Shown here piece by piece: positions 41,902 to 50,692 of a DNA stretch of 64,000 nucleotides. Origin of the DNA: Pseudomonas putida (GTDB lineage Bacteria; Pseudomonadota; Gammaproteobacteria; Pseudomonadales; Pseudomonadaceae); assembly GCF_026625125.1 (NCBI RefSeq), contig NZ_CP113097.1, positions 4,264,001-4,328,000 on the forward strand, in the 5' to 3' direction. How positions within the stretch are numbered: the stretch's first letter is position 1; each line of letters starts with the position of its first letter. The position numbers were made by a program, and so were the translations under genes. Under the pieces are notes generated by a model. That model had not been told where the DNA came from, did not search any database, and saw only the letters and a list, made by a program, of their open reading frames with translations.

Positions 41902-42531
41902 TCACGCGTTGACCAGAAATGGCGTGGGGTCGCCGCAACCTTCGCGGATCAGTTCAGGCTCGTCGCCGGACAGGTCGATGATGGTCGAGGCCTTGAGGTC
42001 GCCGAAACCGCCATCAATCACCAGGTCCACATGGTGTTCCAGGCGCTCGCGGATTTCATACGGGTCGGTCATCGGCTCGGTATCCCCGGGCAGGATCAGG
42101 CTCACGCTCATCAGCGGCTCACCCAGCTCAGCCAGCAATGCCAGGGTGATGGCGTGGTCCGGCACGCGCAGGCCGATGGTGCGACGCTTCTCGTGCAGCA
42201 ACAGCCGCGGCACCTCACGGGTGCCATTGAGGATGAACGTGTAGGGGCCGGGTACGTGGGCCTTGAGCAGGCGGAAGGTACCGGTGTCGACCTTGGCGTA
42301 AAGGCCCAGCTGCGACATGTCGCAGCACATCAGGGTGAAATTGTGGGTCTTGTCCAGCCCACGCAGACGCCGAACCCGTTCAATCGCTGCCTTGTCACCG
42401 ATCTGGCATCCCAGTGCGTAGGCCGAATCGGTCGGGTAGACGACCACACCGCCCTTGCGGATGATTTCCACCGCCTGACGGATCAGCCGCGGCTGGGGGT
42501 TTTCCGGATGAATCTGGAAAAATTGGCTCAC
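41902..42531 (-). CDS. yciO: YciO/YrdC/Sua5-family protein
   Basis: 209-aa member of the YrdC-like superfamily, related to the threonylcarbamoyl-AMP synthase TsaC/Sua5. The fold core shows AVEIIRKGGVVVYPTDSAYALGC (nucleotide-binding KxR-like region), RVRRLRGLDKTHNFTLMC, LLKAHVPGPYTFIL and RRTIGLRVPDH. YciO proteins are distinct from true TsaC and their role is less clear. I chose the GTG at 42531 because AGGAAG lies 7 nt upstream and homologues begin (M/V)SQFFQIHPENPQ. An ATG at 42567 would overlap the upstream PHP gene. Confidence 0.9.
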   Translation of the reverse strand: MSQFFQIHPENPQPRLIRQAVEIIRKGGVVVYPTDSAYALGCQIGDKAAIERVRRLRGLDKTHNFTLMCCDMSQLGLYAKVDTGTFRLLKAHVPGPYTFILNGTREVPRLLLHEKRRTIGLRVPDHAITLALLAELGEPLMSVSLILPGDTEPMTDPYEIRERLEHHVDLVIDGGFGDLKASTIIDLSGDEPELIREGCGDPTPFLVNA

Positions 42532-42544
42532 GAAGTCTTCCTGT

Positions 42545-43405
42545 TCATATCGCCATAGGTTGTTCATGGCTGAATCGGCGCCACAGAGGTGGCAGATCCT
42601 CAGGCAATGGCCGGTAGGCACCGATCTCGCCCCAGGTGCCGGGGCCGTGGAAATCGCTGCCAGCGCTTGCCAGCAGGCCGAACTCACGAGTGAGGATGGA
42701 CATCGTGCCCACCTGCTCGGCAGGCATCATCCCATTGACCACTTCAAGCGCCTGCCCGCCTGCCTGAATATAGTCGGCAATCAGGCGCCTGCGCTTGCTG
42801 CGGGTCAGATCGTAGTGCATCGGGTGGGCCAGGCTCACCCAGGCTTTGGACCGGCGCAAGGTGGCAACGGTTTCCTCGAGCGTCGGCCAATGCAGTTTGA
42901 CGTCACCCAGCTTGCCGGCCCCCAACCACTTGCGAAACGCTTCACCACGGTCTTTGACGTGGCCCGCGCGCACCAGGTGCTCGGCAAAATGCGGCCGCGC
43001 CGGCGCGTTACCGCTGTCGCCCAACGCCTGCTGCACGGCGCGGGCACCCTCGAGGGCACCTGGCATGCCCTTGGCCGCCAGCCGCTTGTCGATTTCCTCG
43101 GCACGCAGCCAGCGGCCACGGTGCAGGGCTTCGATCGCTTCGAGCAACGGCGGGGCATCAAGCGGGAAGTCATACCCCAGCACATGGATGGTCGCGCCCC
43201 CCCACGTGCACGAAAGCTCCACGCCGCTGACCCAGCGCATACCCCGTTCGACGCAGGCCTGGCGGGCCTCGGGCAGGCCTTCAAGGGTATCGTGGTCGGT
43301 CAGTGCCAAGGTCTGCACCCCGTGCTCATGGGCCCGGGCGACCAGGACCGTAGGCGACAGGGCGCCGTCGGAGGCCGTGCTGTGACAGTGCAGATCAACA
43401 TTCAT
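42545..43405 (-). CDS. rnm: PHP-domain phosphoesterase / 5'-3' exoribonuclease (RNase AM-like)
   Basis: 286-aa PHP metallophosphoesterase. Metal ligands are visible in [14 protein letters not shown] (His6, His8, Asp13), [24 protein letters not shown] and [14 protein letters not shown]. The family includes E. coli RNase AM (YciV/TrpH), which trims 5' ends of RNA and acts on 5' nucleotides. It is first gene of the PHP-yciO-scpAB-rluB operon and divergent from yciB, as in other gammaproteobacteria. Confidence 0.92.
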   Translation of the reverse strand: MNVDLHCHSTASDGALSPTVLVARAHEHGVQTLALTDHDTLEGLPEARQACVERGMRWVSGVELSCTWGGATIHVLGYDFPLDAPPLLEAIEALHRGRWLRAEEIDKRLAAKGMPGALEGARAVQQALGDSGNAPARPHFAEHLVRAGHVKDRGEAFRKWLGAGKLGDVKLHWPTLEETVATLRRSKAWVSLAHPMHYDLTRSKRRRLIADYIQAGGQALEVVNGMMPAEQVGTMSILTREFGLLASAGSDFHGPGTWGEIGAYRPLPEDLPPLWRRFSHEQPMAI

Positions 43406-43472
43406 GGAGGAGCGCTACCGCTGGATTCGATGTTTGTTATTATGCCGCCACATCCCGATTCTGGCTGCCATT

Positions 43473-44066
43473 GTGAAACAATTCATCGATTTCATCCCGC
43501 TGCTACTGTTCTTCATCGTCTACAAGCTTGACCCACGCCCCCTGGAAGTTGCCGGGAACAGCTTCGAATTCGGCGGCATCTACAGCGCCACGGCAATGCT
43601 GATCATCAGTTCGCTGGTGGTGTATGGCGCGCTGTTCCTGCGCCAGCGCAAGCTGGAGAAAGGCCAGTGGCTGACGCTGGTGGCCTGCCTGGTATTCGGC
43701 GGCCTGACCCTGACCTTCCATAGCGAAACCTTCCTCAAGTGGAAGGCGCCGGTGGTCAACTGGCTGTTCGCCTTGGGCTTTGCCGGCAGCCACTTCATCG
43801 GCGACCGGGTGCTGATCAAGCGCATCATGGGCCACGCCCTGAGCTTGCCCGATGCCATCTGGACCCGACTGAACGTGGCGTGGATCGCGTTTTTCCTGTT
43901 CTGTGGCGCGGCCAACCTGTTTGTCGCTTTCACCTTCCAGGATTTCTGGGTCGACTTCAAAGTGTTCGGCAGCCTGGGCATGACCGTGATATTCCTGGTA
44001 GCGCAAGGCTTGTACCTGTCGCGCCACCTGCACGACGACCCTTCTACCTCCAAACCCAAGGATTGA
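43473..44066 (+). CDS. yciB: Inner-membrane septation protein YciB/IspZ
   Basis: 197-aa membrane protein of the YciB family, linked to septation and envelope synthesis. About five hydrophobic helices are visible, with the signature [18 protein letters not shown] start, [32 protein letters not shown] and [22 protein letters not shown]. The GTG at 43473 is chosen because family members start exactly at (M)KQFIDF; upstream extension adds only non-conserved residues. yciI follows with 1 nt between them. Confidence 0.93.
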   Translation: MKQFIDFIPLLLFFIVYKLDPRPLEVAGNSFEFGGIYSATAMLIISSLVVYGALFLRQRKLEKGQWLTLVACLVFGGLTLTFHSETFLKWKAPVVNWLFALGFAGSHFIGDRVLIKRIMGHALSLPDAIWTRLNVAWIAFFLFCGAANLFVAFTFQDFWVDFKVFGSLGMTVIFLVAQGLYLSRHLHDDPSTSKPKD

Positions 44067-44067
44067 C

Positions 44068-44367
44068 ATGCTTTACGCCATCATTGCCAGCGACGTCGCA
44101 AATTCCCTGGAAAAACGCCTGGCCGCGCGCCCGGCGCACATCGAGCGCCTGAAGCAGCTGCAAAGCGAAGGCCGCGTGGTGCTGGCCGGCCCGCACCCGG
44201 CCATCGACAGCAACGACCCGGGCGAAGCCGGCTTCAGCGGCAGCCTGATCGTCGCCGAGTTCGATTCCCTGAGCGCAGCCCAGGCCTGGGCCGATGCCGA
44301 CCCGTACATCGCTGCGGGTGTTTACGACCAGGTCATCGTCAAACCCTTCAAGCAAGTCTTGCCCTGA
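44068..44367 (+). CDS. yciI: YciI-family protein
   Basis: 99-aa ferredoxin-like-fold protein of the YciI/YCII family. It has the conserved [28 protein letters not shown] start with the Asp and His of the putative active site (RPAHI), and [11 protein letters not shown]. Function is unproven; a dehydrochlorinase-like activity is known for one distant member. It is co-transcribed with yciB. Confidence 0.92.
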   Translation: MLYAIIASDVANSLEKRLAARPAHIERLKQLQSEGRVVLAGPHPAIDSNDPGEAGFSGSLIVAEFDSLSAAQAWADADPYIAAGVYDQVIVKPFKQVLP

Positions 44368-44445
44368 TCGATAAATTGTCGGCGTCTGCGGTATCTTTGC
44401 CACTGGCGAGCGCGTCAGACGCCGTCGATTTGAATTGAGTGAGTC

Positions 44446-45123
44446 ATGAGCGAGCTGTTACTGATTGATGATGACCAGGAACTCTGCGAGCTGCTCGGCA
44501 GCTGGCTGACCCAGGAAGGTTTTGCCGTCCGTGCCTGCCATGATGGCCAGAGCGCGCGCCAGGCATTGGCCGAACATGCGCCGGCAGCTGTGGTGCTCGA
44601 TGTGATGCTGCCTGACGGTAGCGGCCTTGAGCTGCTCAAGCAGTTGCGTAGCGACCACGCAGAACTGCCGGTGCTGATGTTGTCGGCCCGCGGCGAGCCT
44701 CTGGACCGCATTCTTGGCCTGGAACTGGGCGCTGATGATTACCTGGCCAAGCCCTGCGACCCGCGCGAGCTGACCGCCCGCCTGCGCGCAGTGCTGCGCC
44801 GTAGCCACCCGACCGCCACCACGACGCAGGTGGAGATCGGCGATCTGGCCTTCAGCCCTGTGCGCGGGGTGGTCAGCATCGATGGCCGCGAGATGACCCT
44901 TACGCTGTCTGAAAGCCGCATCCTCGAAGCCTTGCTGCGCCAGCCTGGCGAGCCGCTGGACAAGCAGGAGCTTGCGCAAATCGGCCTTGGCCGCAAGCTG
45001 ACCCTTTACGATCGCAGCCTGGACATGCATGTCAGCAACCTGCGCAAGAAGATCGGCCCCCACGCCGACGGCCGCCCCCGCATCGTCGCACTGCGTAGCC
45101 GCGGCTACTACTACAGTCTCTGA
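44446..45123 (+). CDS. OmpR-family response regulator (CpxR-like)
   Basis: 225-aa two-component regulator. The receiver domain has acidic pocket Asp8-Asp9-Asp10, phosphoacceptor Asp52 (VVLDVMLPDG) and the switch Lys in YLAKPCDPRE. The C-terminal winged helix (130-225) includes LTLSESRILEALLRQPGEPLDKQEL and VSNLRKKIGPHADGRPRIVALRSRGYYY. The next genes are a Spy/CpxP-like protein and a sensor kinase, so it is probably the Cpx-like envelope-stress regulator of this set. Its stop codon is the last base before a heptamer repeat array. Confidence 0.93.
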   Translation: MSELLLIDDDQELCELLGSWLTQEGFAVRACHDGQSARQALAEHAPAAVVLDVMLPDGSGLELLKQLRSDHAELPVLMLSARGEPLDRILGLELGADDYLAKPCDPRELTARLRAVLRRSHPTATTTQVEIGDLAFSPVRGVVSIDGREMTLTLSESRILEALLRQPGEPLDKQELAQIGLGRKLTLYDRSLDMHVSNLRKKIGPHADGRPRIVALRSRGYYYSL

Positions 45124-45234
45124 GCTGCAAGCTGCAAGCTGCAAGCTGCAAGCTGCAAGCTGCAAGCTGCAAGCTGCAAGCTGCAAGCTGCAAGCTTCAA
45201 GCTTCAAGCTTCAAGCTTCAAGCTTCAAGCTTCA
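45123..45234. repeat. 16-copy heptamer array (AGCTGCA)10(AGCTTCA)6
   Basis: Ten exact copies of AGCTGCA (45123-45192) are followed by six copies of AGCTTCA (45193-45234). The first base is the last base of the regulator stop codon. Three inverted copies (TGCAGCT, 45268-45288) lie downstream, so the transcript can fold into a large hairpin. Related scraps with AAGCTGCAAG occur at 47921-47946 and 48003-48010, showing a dispersed family. Array length should vary between strains by slippage. Confidence 0.97.
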
Positions 45235-45267
45235 AGCAAGAGCGAGCGCGCACGCCGGGCTTTTTCT

Positions 45268-45288
45268 TGCAGCTTGCAGCTTGCAGCT
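45268..45288. repeat. Inverted heptamers (TGCAGCT)3
   Basis: Three direct copies of TGCAGCT, the reverse complement of the AGCTGCA unit, preceded by TTTTTC. They can pair with any three units of the upstream array to form a hairpin between the response regulator and the Spy-like gene. Confidence 0.92.
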
Positions 45289-45396
45289 CAAAGCCCCTTC
45301 TTTACCCAGCCTTTACCGTTCGCTGACCGCGCCTGACCTTGATCTCCCTAAACTGAGCTCATCCGGTAACCACCGGCCCATGACAGGAGAGACACC

Positions 45397-45813
45397 ATGC
45401 GCAAGACCTTGATCGCCCTGATGTTCGCCGCAGCCCTGCCGACCGTGGCCATGGCCATGCCCGACGGCGGCCCACGTCACGACGGCCCGCATCATCGCGG
45501 TGACGCGCCTTTCGCCCAACTGGACCTGAGCCGCGACCAGCGCCAGCAGATTGGCAAGCTGATGGGCGAGCAGATGAAAAACCGCCACGACATCACCGAA
45601 CGCTACCTGGCCAAACTGCCAGCAGCAGACCAGAAAGCCATGAAAGACGAACTCAAGGCCAGCCGCGACAAGACCGACAGCCAGGTCCGCGCCCTGCTCA
45701 AGCCAGAGCAGCAAAAGAAGTTCGACGAACTGCAGAAAGCCCGCGAAGCACGCAAGGCTGAATGGAAGGAATTCCAGGCCTGGAAAGCTGAAAAAGCCGC
45801 CAAGGCCCAGTAA
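45397..45813 (+). CDS. Spy/CpxP-family periplasmic protein
   Basis: 138-aa secreted helical protein. The signal peptide is MRKTLIALMFAAALPTVAMA, followed by a Gly/His-rich stretch (PDGGPRHDGPHHRGD) that may bind metal. The rest is amphipathic helix with two LTxxQ-like repeats (LDLSRDQRQQIGKLM and LLKPEQQKKFDEL), as in Spy chaperone and CpxP. It lies between the response regulator and kinase genes, where CpxP-like proteins feed back on the kinase. A terminator follows. Confidence 0.9.
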   Translation: MRKTLIALMFAAALPTVAMAMPDGGPRHDGPHHRGDAPFAQLDLSRDQRQQIGKLMGEQMKNRHDITERYLAKLPAADQKAMKDELKASRDKTDSQVRALLKPEQQKKFDELQKAREARKAEWKEFQAWKAEKAAKAQ

Positions 45814-45827
45814 GCTGTCCCACCCAT

Positions 45828-45859
45828 GCCCGGCCCGCCCCCAAGCGGGCCGGGCTTTT
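45828..45859 (+). terminator. Terminator after the Spy-like gene
   Basis: A perfect 11-bp GC stem GCCCGGCCCGC/GCGGGCCGGGC with a 6-nt loop, then TTTT. It ends only 7 nt before the kinase ribosome site, so kinase expression depends on read-through or a nearby promoter. Confidence 0.9.
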
Positions 45860-45877
45860 CCCGTTTAGGAGGTGCTC

Positions 45878-47212
45878 TTGCGATCTCTGTTCTGGCGCAT
45901 CCTGGCCAGTTTCTGGCTGGCTATCACCCTGGTCGCAGGCCTGTCGATCCTGCTGGGCCACATGCTCAACCAGGATGCCTGGATACTCAGCCGCCACCCC
46001 GGTCTCAGTACCCTCGCCAGCCGTTGGGTCAAGCACTATGAACACGAAGGCCTGGCGTCGGCCCAGCATTTCCTCGAACGTCGCAAGCAGCGCTTCAAGA
46101 TCGATGTACAGGTACTCGACGACAGTGGCCAGGCGGTGGTGCCCGGTACCTTCCCGCGCCGTGCCGCAGCCTTCGAGGCGCGCCAGCGCAATGACGAGCG
46201 GCACCTGCCGTGGCGTCGCCTGACCGAGGAGTACACCAGCCCCGAGAGCGGCGAGACGTACCTGCTGATCTACCGAATTCCACACCCGGAACTGGATGCC
46301 TGGCACCGCGAGAGCCTGCTCTGGCCGTTGAGTGCCTTGGGTATAGCCCTGGTGGTGCTGACCCTGTTCAGCCTGCTGGTGACCCTGTCCATCACCCGCC
46401 CTCTGAGCCGCTTGCGCAGTGCTGTGCACGACCTCGGCCAGGCCAGCTACCAGCAGAACAGCCTGGCGCGCCTGGCTGCACGGCGCGATGAGTTCGGCGT
46501 GCTGGCCAAGGACTTCAACAAGATGGGCGCCCGCCTGCAGAGCCTGATCGGCAGCCAGCGCCAGTTGCTGCGCGACGTTTCCCACGAACTGCGCTCGCCG
46601 CTGGCACGCCTGCGCATCGCCCTGGCGCTCGCCGAACGGGCTGAAGCCGAGCAACGCCAAGCCTTGTGGCCGCGCCTGACCCGCGAATGTGACCGCCTGG
46701 AAGACCTGATCAGCGAGATCCTCACGCTGGCCCGGGTCGATGCCGAACAGTCTCACCCCGAAACGGTCGACCTCAACGCCCTGCTGGGCAGCGTGCGCAA
46801 GGATGCACAGCTCAGCGCGCCAGAGCAGGACGTTCGGCTGGAGGCGCAACCGGGCTTGACCTTGCAAGGCTGGCCAACGCTGATTGAACGTGCCGTTGAC
46901 AACCTGCTGCGCAATGCCTTGCGTTTCAACCCACAGGGGCAGCCGATCGAAGTGCGCGCCGGGCGCGAGCAGGGGCGCATCGTTGTGAGTGTGCGTGACC
47001 ATGGGCCTGGGGTGTCTGCCGAGCACCTGGCGCAGCTGGGTGAGCCGTTCTTCCGTGCCCCCGGGCAGGAAGCAGCGGGGCATGGCCTGGGGCTGGCGAT
47101 TGCGCGCAAGGCGGCGGAGCGCCATGGCGGGAGCCTGGTACTTGCGAACCACCCACAGGGTGGTTTTGTCGCGCGCCTGGAGTTGCCGCTGGAAGTGGAG
47201 GTTGGCAGCTGA
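45878..47212 (+). CDS. Sensor histidine kinase (CpxA-like)
   Basis: 444-aa inner-membrane kinase. TM1 spans ~4-27 and TM2 ~148-172, enclosing a periplasmic sensor of about 120 aa. A HAMP domain (~173-225) is followed by the dimerisation domain with phospho-acceptor His236 (RDVSHELRSPLARLR), and an ATPase domain with RAVDNLLRNALRFNP, VRDHGPGV and GHGLGLAIA. A perfect AGGAGG at 45867-45872 is 5 nt before TTG 45878, which I take as the start; the GTG at 45872 overlaps that site. Its partner is the upstream response regulator. Confidence 0.92.
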   Translation: MRSLFWRILASFWLAITLVAGLSILLGHMLNQDAWILSRHPGLSTLASRWVKHYEHEGLASAQHFLERRKQRFKIDVQVLDDSGQAVVPGTFPRRAAAFEARQRNDERHLPWRRLTEEYTSPESGETYLLIYRIPHPELDAWHRESLLWPLSALGIALVVLTLFSLLVTLSITRPLSRLRSAVHDLGQASYQQNSLARLAARRDEFGVLAKDFNKMGARLQSLIGSQRQLLRDVSHELRSPLARLRIALALAERAEAEQRQALWPRLTRECDRLEDLISEILTLARVDAEQSHPETVDLNALLGSVRKDAQLSAPEQDVRLEAQPGLTLQGWPTLIERAVDNLLRNALRFNPQGQPIEVRAGREQGRIVVSVRDHGPGVSAEHLAQLGEPFFRAPGQEAAGHGLGLAIARKAAERHGGSLVLANHPQGGFVARLELPLEVEVGS

Positions 47213-47269
47213 ATTCAGCGCTCCCGCACCAGTGGGAGCAGCTGCCTTACCCAATGTCTAAACGTTGAC

Positions 47270-47310
47270 GCAAACCACCTTGTGGGGGCCTGCTTGCCGG
47301 CGATCAAGCC
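47270..47310. repeat. Degenerate REP element
   Basis: The segment CTTGTGGGGGCCTGCTTGCCGGCGAT contains one half of the GCCGGC palindrome and REP-type flanks. It lies between convergent kinase and nitroreductase genes. A small CTCCC/GGGAG hairpin precedes it near 47221-47238. Confidence 0.6.
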
Positions 47311-47325
47311 ACAGCGGCCCTGGCG

Positions 47326-47883
47326 TTACTGGCCCCAGGCGCTGACGAACTCGGCGGTTTGCAGCACTGGCGCCGTACGCGGCTCGGCCAGCGGCGTGCC
47401 GACATACAGGTAGCCGATCAACTCTTCGTTCTCGCCCAGCCCCAAGCCCTTGTGCACATGGGCATCGAAGGCCATGTCGCCGGTACGCCACACGGCACCG
47501 ATGCCTTGGGCATGCGCGGCAATCAGAATGCCATGCGCGGCACAGCCAGCGGCCAGGCGCTGTTCTGACATCGGCACCTTGTAGTGCTCCTGCAGCTTGG
47601 CGATCACCACGATCAGCAGCGGCGCACGCAACGGCATGGCGCGGGCCTTGTCCAGCGCAGCCTGGGTGGCATCGCCCTTGTTCTGCACCGCTTCGGCAAA
47701 CAGCTCGCCGAGCTTGTCGCGGCCCTGGCCTTCGATGGTCAGAAAGCGCCATGGCCGCAGCTGGCCGTGATCGGGCGCGCGCAGCGCAGCCTGGAACAGC
47801 GCCTCGCGCTGGGCGGCATTGGGCGCAGGTTCAGTCAGGCGTGGCACGGATACACGGTTGAGCAATGCGTCGAGAGCCTCCAT
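47326..47883 (-). CDS. Nitroreductase-family protein (YdjA-like)
   Basis: 185-aa FMN-dependent NAD(P)H oxidoreductase. RVSVPRLTEPAPNAAQREALFQAALRAPDHGQLRPWRF is the YdjA-type N-terminus with the FMN phosphate-binding segment, followed by AAGCAAHGILIAAHAQGIGAVWRTG, and the length matches the minimal YdjA fold. Natural substrate unknown. It is transcribed leftward, convergent with the kinase gene and divergent from trkH. Confidence 0.9.
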   Translation of the reverse strand: MEALDALLNRVSVPRLTEPAPNAAQREALFQAALRAPDHGQLRPWRFLTIEGQGRDKLGELFAEAVQNKGDATQAALDKARAMPLRAPLLIVVIAKLQEHYKVPMSEQRLAAGCAAHGILIAAHAQGIGAVWRTGDMAFDAHVHKGLGLGENEELIGYLYVGTPLAEPRTAPVLQTAEFVSAWGQ

Positions 47884-47920
47884 CGGCTACCCTCCTGGCA
47901 GTTGAATGTGCGGCCATTCT

Positions 47921-48010
47921 CAAGCTGCAAGCCACAAGCTGCAAGCGCCACGCAGAAGCCACCCGGTGCACACTGCCATTTCTGCCTGCGGGTAGCTCTC
48001 GGCTTGCAGC
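47921..48010. repeat. AAGCTGCAAG repeat scraps upstream of trkH
   Basis: Two copies of AAGCTGCAAG (within 47921-47946) and an inverted GGCTTGCAGCT (48001-48011) flank about 55 bp. These match the heptamer family at 45.1 kb and can form a hairpin in the nitroreductase-trkH spacer. Confidence 0.75.
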
Positions 48011-48064
48011 TGGCAGGCCCATAGGTAGAATGGCGCCCCTCCGTTCAAAGTCAGAGCAGATCAC

Positions 48065-49519
48065 ATGGCGTTGCCGACCTTAAGGATCATTGGTTTCATC
48101 ATCGGCATCTTCCTGATCACCCTGGCGGTCAGCATGGTCGTACCCATGGCGACGCTGGTGATCTTCGAACGTACCGGCGACATGCCGTCGTTCCTCTGGT
48201 CAAGCCTGATCACCTTCGTCGCAGGCTTGCTCCTGATCGTCCAAGGCCGTCCGGAGCATGTGCACCTGCGTCCGCGCGACATGTACCTGCTGACCGTCAG
48301 CAGCTGGCTGGTGGTAGGCGTATTCGCCGCCCTGCCCTTCCTGCTGACCCAGCACATCAGCTACACCGACGCCTTCTTCGAAAGCATGTCCGGCATCACT
48401 GCCACGGGTGCCACCGTGCTCAGCGGGCTGGATACCATGTCGCCGGGCATCCTGATGTGGCGCTCGATGCTGCACTGGCTCGGCGGTATCGGCTTCATCG
48501 CCATGGCGGTGGCGATCCTGCCGCTGCTGCGCATCGGTGGCATGCGCCTGTTCCAGACCGAATCGTCCGACCGCTCGGAAAAGGTCATGCCGCGCTCACA
48601 CATGGTCGCCAAGTCTATCGTCGGGGTGTACGTCTGCTTCTCGGTGCTTGGCGCCCTGGCCTTCTGGTGGGCCGGCATGAAGCCGTTCGACGCCATCAAC
48701 CACGCCATGTCAGCCATTTCCACCGGGGGGTTCTCCACCTCTGACCAGTCCCTGGCCAAGTGGGACATCCCTGCCGTGCACTGGGTCGCGGTGGTCGTGA
48801 TGATTCTGGGCAGCCTGCCCTTCGCCTTGTACGTGGCCACCTTGCGCGGCAACCGCAGGGCGCTGATTCGCGACCAGCAGGTCCAGGGGCTGCTTGGCTT
48901 GCTGGTGGTCACCTGGCTGGTGCTGGGCACCTGGTACTGGGTCACCACCAACCTGCCTTGGCTCGATGCCTTGCGCCACGTTGCGTTCAACGTGACCTCC
49001 GTGGTCACCACCACCGGTTTCGCCCTGGGCGATTACAGCCTGTGGGGCAATTTTTCGCTGATGCTGTTCTTCTACCTGGGCTTCGTCGGTGGCTGCTCTG
49101 GTTCGACCGCCGGCGGTATCAAGATCTTCCGCTTCCAAGTGGCCTACATCCTGCTCAAGGCCAGCCTCAACCAGTTGATCCATCCACGTGCGGTGATCAA
49201 GCAGAAATACAACGGCCATCGCCTGGACGAAGAGATCGTGCGCTCGATCCTGACCTTCTCGTTCTTCTTCGCGATCACCATCTGCGTGATGGCGTTGCTA
49301 TTGTCGCTGCTGGGCGTGGACTGGATGACCGCACTGACCGGCGCCGCGGCAACCGTTTCAGGCGTCGGCCCGGGCCTGGGTGAAGTGATCGGCCCGGCAG
49401 GCAACTACGCCATGCTGCCGGACGCTGCCAAGTGGATTCTTGCCGGCGGCATGCTGCTCGGCCGCCTGGAGATCATCACGGTGCTGGTGCTGTGCATGCC
49501 GGCGTTCTGGCGTCACTGA
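48065..49519 (+). CDS. trkH: Trk-type potassium transporter subunit TrkH
   Basis: 484-aa K+ translocating membrane subunit. The four-fold repeated pore architecture shows filter-like segments FFESMSGITATGATVL, AMSAISTGGFSTSDQ, VVTTTGFALGDY and ATVSGVGPGLGEV, each with the conserved Gly. GGCSGSTAGGIKIFR is typical of TrkH. It needs the cytoplasmic NAD-binding TrkA, not encoded here. The end overlaps the convergent AraC gene by 44 bp. Confidence 0.95.
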   Translation: MALPTLRIIGFIIGIFLITLAVSMVVPMATLVIFERTGDMPSFLWSSLITFVAGLLLIVQGRPEHVHLRPRDMYLLTVSSWLVVGVFAALPFLLTQHISYTDAFFESMSGITATGATVLSGLDTMSPGILMWRSMLHWLGGIGFIAMAVAILPLLRIGGMRLFQTESSDRSEKVMPRSHMVAKSIVGVYVCFSVLGALAFWWAGMKPFDAINHAMSAISTGGFSTSDQSLAKWDIPAVHWVAVVVMILGSLPFALYVATLRGNRRALIRDQQVQGLLGLLVVTWLVLGTWYWVTTNLPWLDALRHVAFNVTSVVTTTGFALGDYSLWGNFSLMLFFYLGFVGGCSGSTAGGIKIFRFQVAYILLKASLNQLIHPRAVIKQKYNGHRLDEEIVRSILTFSFFFAITICVMALLLSLLGVDWMTALTGAAATVSGVGPGLGEVIGPAGNYAMLPDAAKWILAGGMLLGRLEIITVLVLCMPAFWRH

Positions 49520-50537
49520 CCGCCTCGGGGTCCGCGCCCAGACGGGCGCGGTACTCGCTGGGGGTAACGTCGAACCAGCGGCGGAAGGCCCGGTAGAAGT
49601 TGCTCGGGTCAGCGAACCCCAACAGGTAGGCGGTTTCCAGCAAGGTCATGCCGGGCTGGGCGAGGTACTGCTCGGCCAGCTCACGACGGGTGTCGTCCAG
49701 CAATGCCTGAAAGCTGGTGCCCTCCTCCTGCAGGCGGCGCTGCAGCGTGCGCTGGGACAGGTGCAGCGCCTGGGCCAGGGTTTCCCGCTTCGGTTCGCCC
49801 TGAGGCAGGATGCGGCATAGCACCTGGCGCACCCGGTGGGTCACCCGGCTTTCAGAGAAGCGTGCCAGGTATTCCCCGGCAAACCGGTCGTGCAGAATGG
49901 CCATGGCCTCATTGGCGGTAGGTAGCGCAGCTTCCATGTCGGCGCGCTCGAACACCAGCGCATCGTGGGGCGCACCGAACACCAGCGGGGAATGGAAAGC
50001 CACCTTGTAGGGCTCGACGTCCTTGGGTTGAGGCCCCTGGATCAGTACCCGCCGCGGCTGGATGGGTCGCCCGCTGAGCCACTTGCACAGCGCCAGCGCA
50101 CAGGCCAGCGAAGCCTCCGCACTGTGCCGCGTCGGCGGCAGGTGATCACCGTGCACGGTGAGGATCAGCGAATACCCCTCAGGCCCCAGGCGGAAGCTCA
50201 GATCGGAGCTTTCGGCGATGATGCGCTGGTAGCGCACCAGGCGCTCGAAACCTTCGGCCAAGGTGCGGCTGGACATCAACGCGTAGCCCACCACATGGAA
50301 CGAAGCCGGCCTGACCACCCGTGCCATGTTCAGGCCAATCGCTTCATTGCCCGACAGCTCTACAGCCAGTTGCCAAAGGCGGGTCATGGCATCCTGCGGG
50401 AAGCGCGCATCGGGGTCGTCGAGGGCAGCGAAATCCAGGCCGAGCTGCTCGAACATGGCCGGGCAATCGAGCCCTTCCAGCTCGAGCGCCTTCACAATCC
50501 CTGATGCCCAGCTGGCTGACGTGGTTCTCTCGCTCAT
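49476..50537 (-). CDS. AraC-family regulator (OruR-like)
   Basis: 353-aa transcription factor. The N-terminal ~200 residues match the arabinose-binding-like domain of the OruR/ArgR-type AraC group (VVGYALMSSRTLAEGFERLVRYQRII). The C-terminal AraC DNA-binding domain shows LAQALHLSQRTLQRRLQEEGTSFQALLDDTRRELA and ETAYLLGFADPSNFYRAFRRWFDVTPSEYR. OruR controls ornithine use in P. aeruginosa, but the ligand here is not shown. It ends inside the trkH coding sequence on the opposite strand. Confidence 0.85.
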   Translation of the reverse strand: MSERTTSASWASGIVKALELEGLDCPAMFEQLGLDFAALDDPDARFPQDAMTRLWQLAVELSGNEAIGLNMARVVRPASFHVVGYALMSSRTLAEGFERLVRYQRIIAESSDLSFRLGPEGYSLILTVHGDHLPPTRHSAEASLACALALCKWLSGRPIQPRRVLIQGPQPKDVEPYKVAFHSPLVFGAPHDALVFERADMEAALPTANEAMAILHDRFAGEYLARFSESRVTHRVRQVLCRILPQGEPKRETLAQALHLSQRTLQRRLQEEGTSFQALLDDTRRELAEQYLAQPGMTLLETAYLLGFADPSNFYRAFRRWFDVTPSEYRARLGADPEAVSDARTPACTAPAP

Positions 50538-50692
50538 GACAGGCTTCTTATGCTCACCGCTTCATGCGGTTAACCCCAAGGATACTCATTTGGCGCCTAT
50601 TGTCACTGGTAGGCTCCGCCAATGACTCTAGACTCGATTCAGGCTCCACGCCGTGTATCCTGTCAAAAAGTGTCAATCCTGGAGCACTGCCC

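Noticed and set aside
44458..45207. Leftward 249-aa frame starting inside the heptamer array
   Set aside because: Antisense to the response regulator; its N-terminal repeated peptide is only the 7-bp repeat read in frame.
45123..45288. Heptamer array as a CRISPR
   Set aside because: Units are 7 bp and contiguous with no spacers, and no cas gene is nearby.
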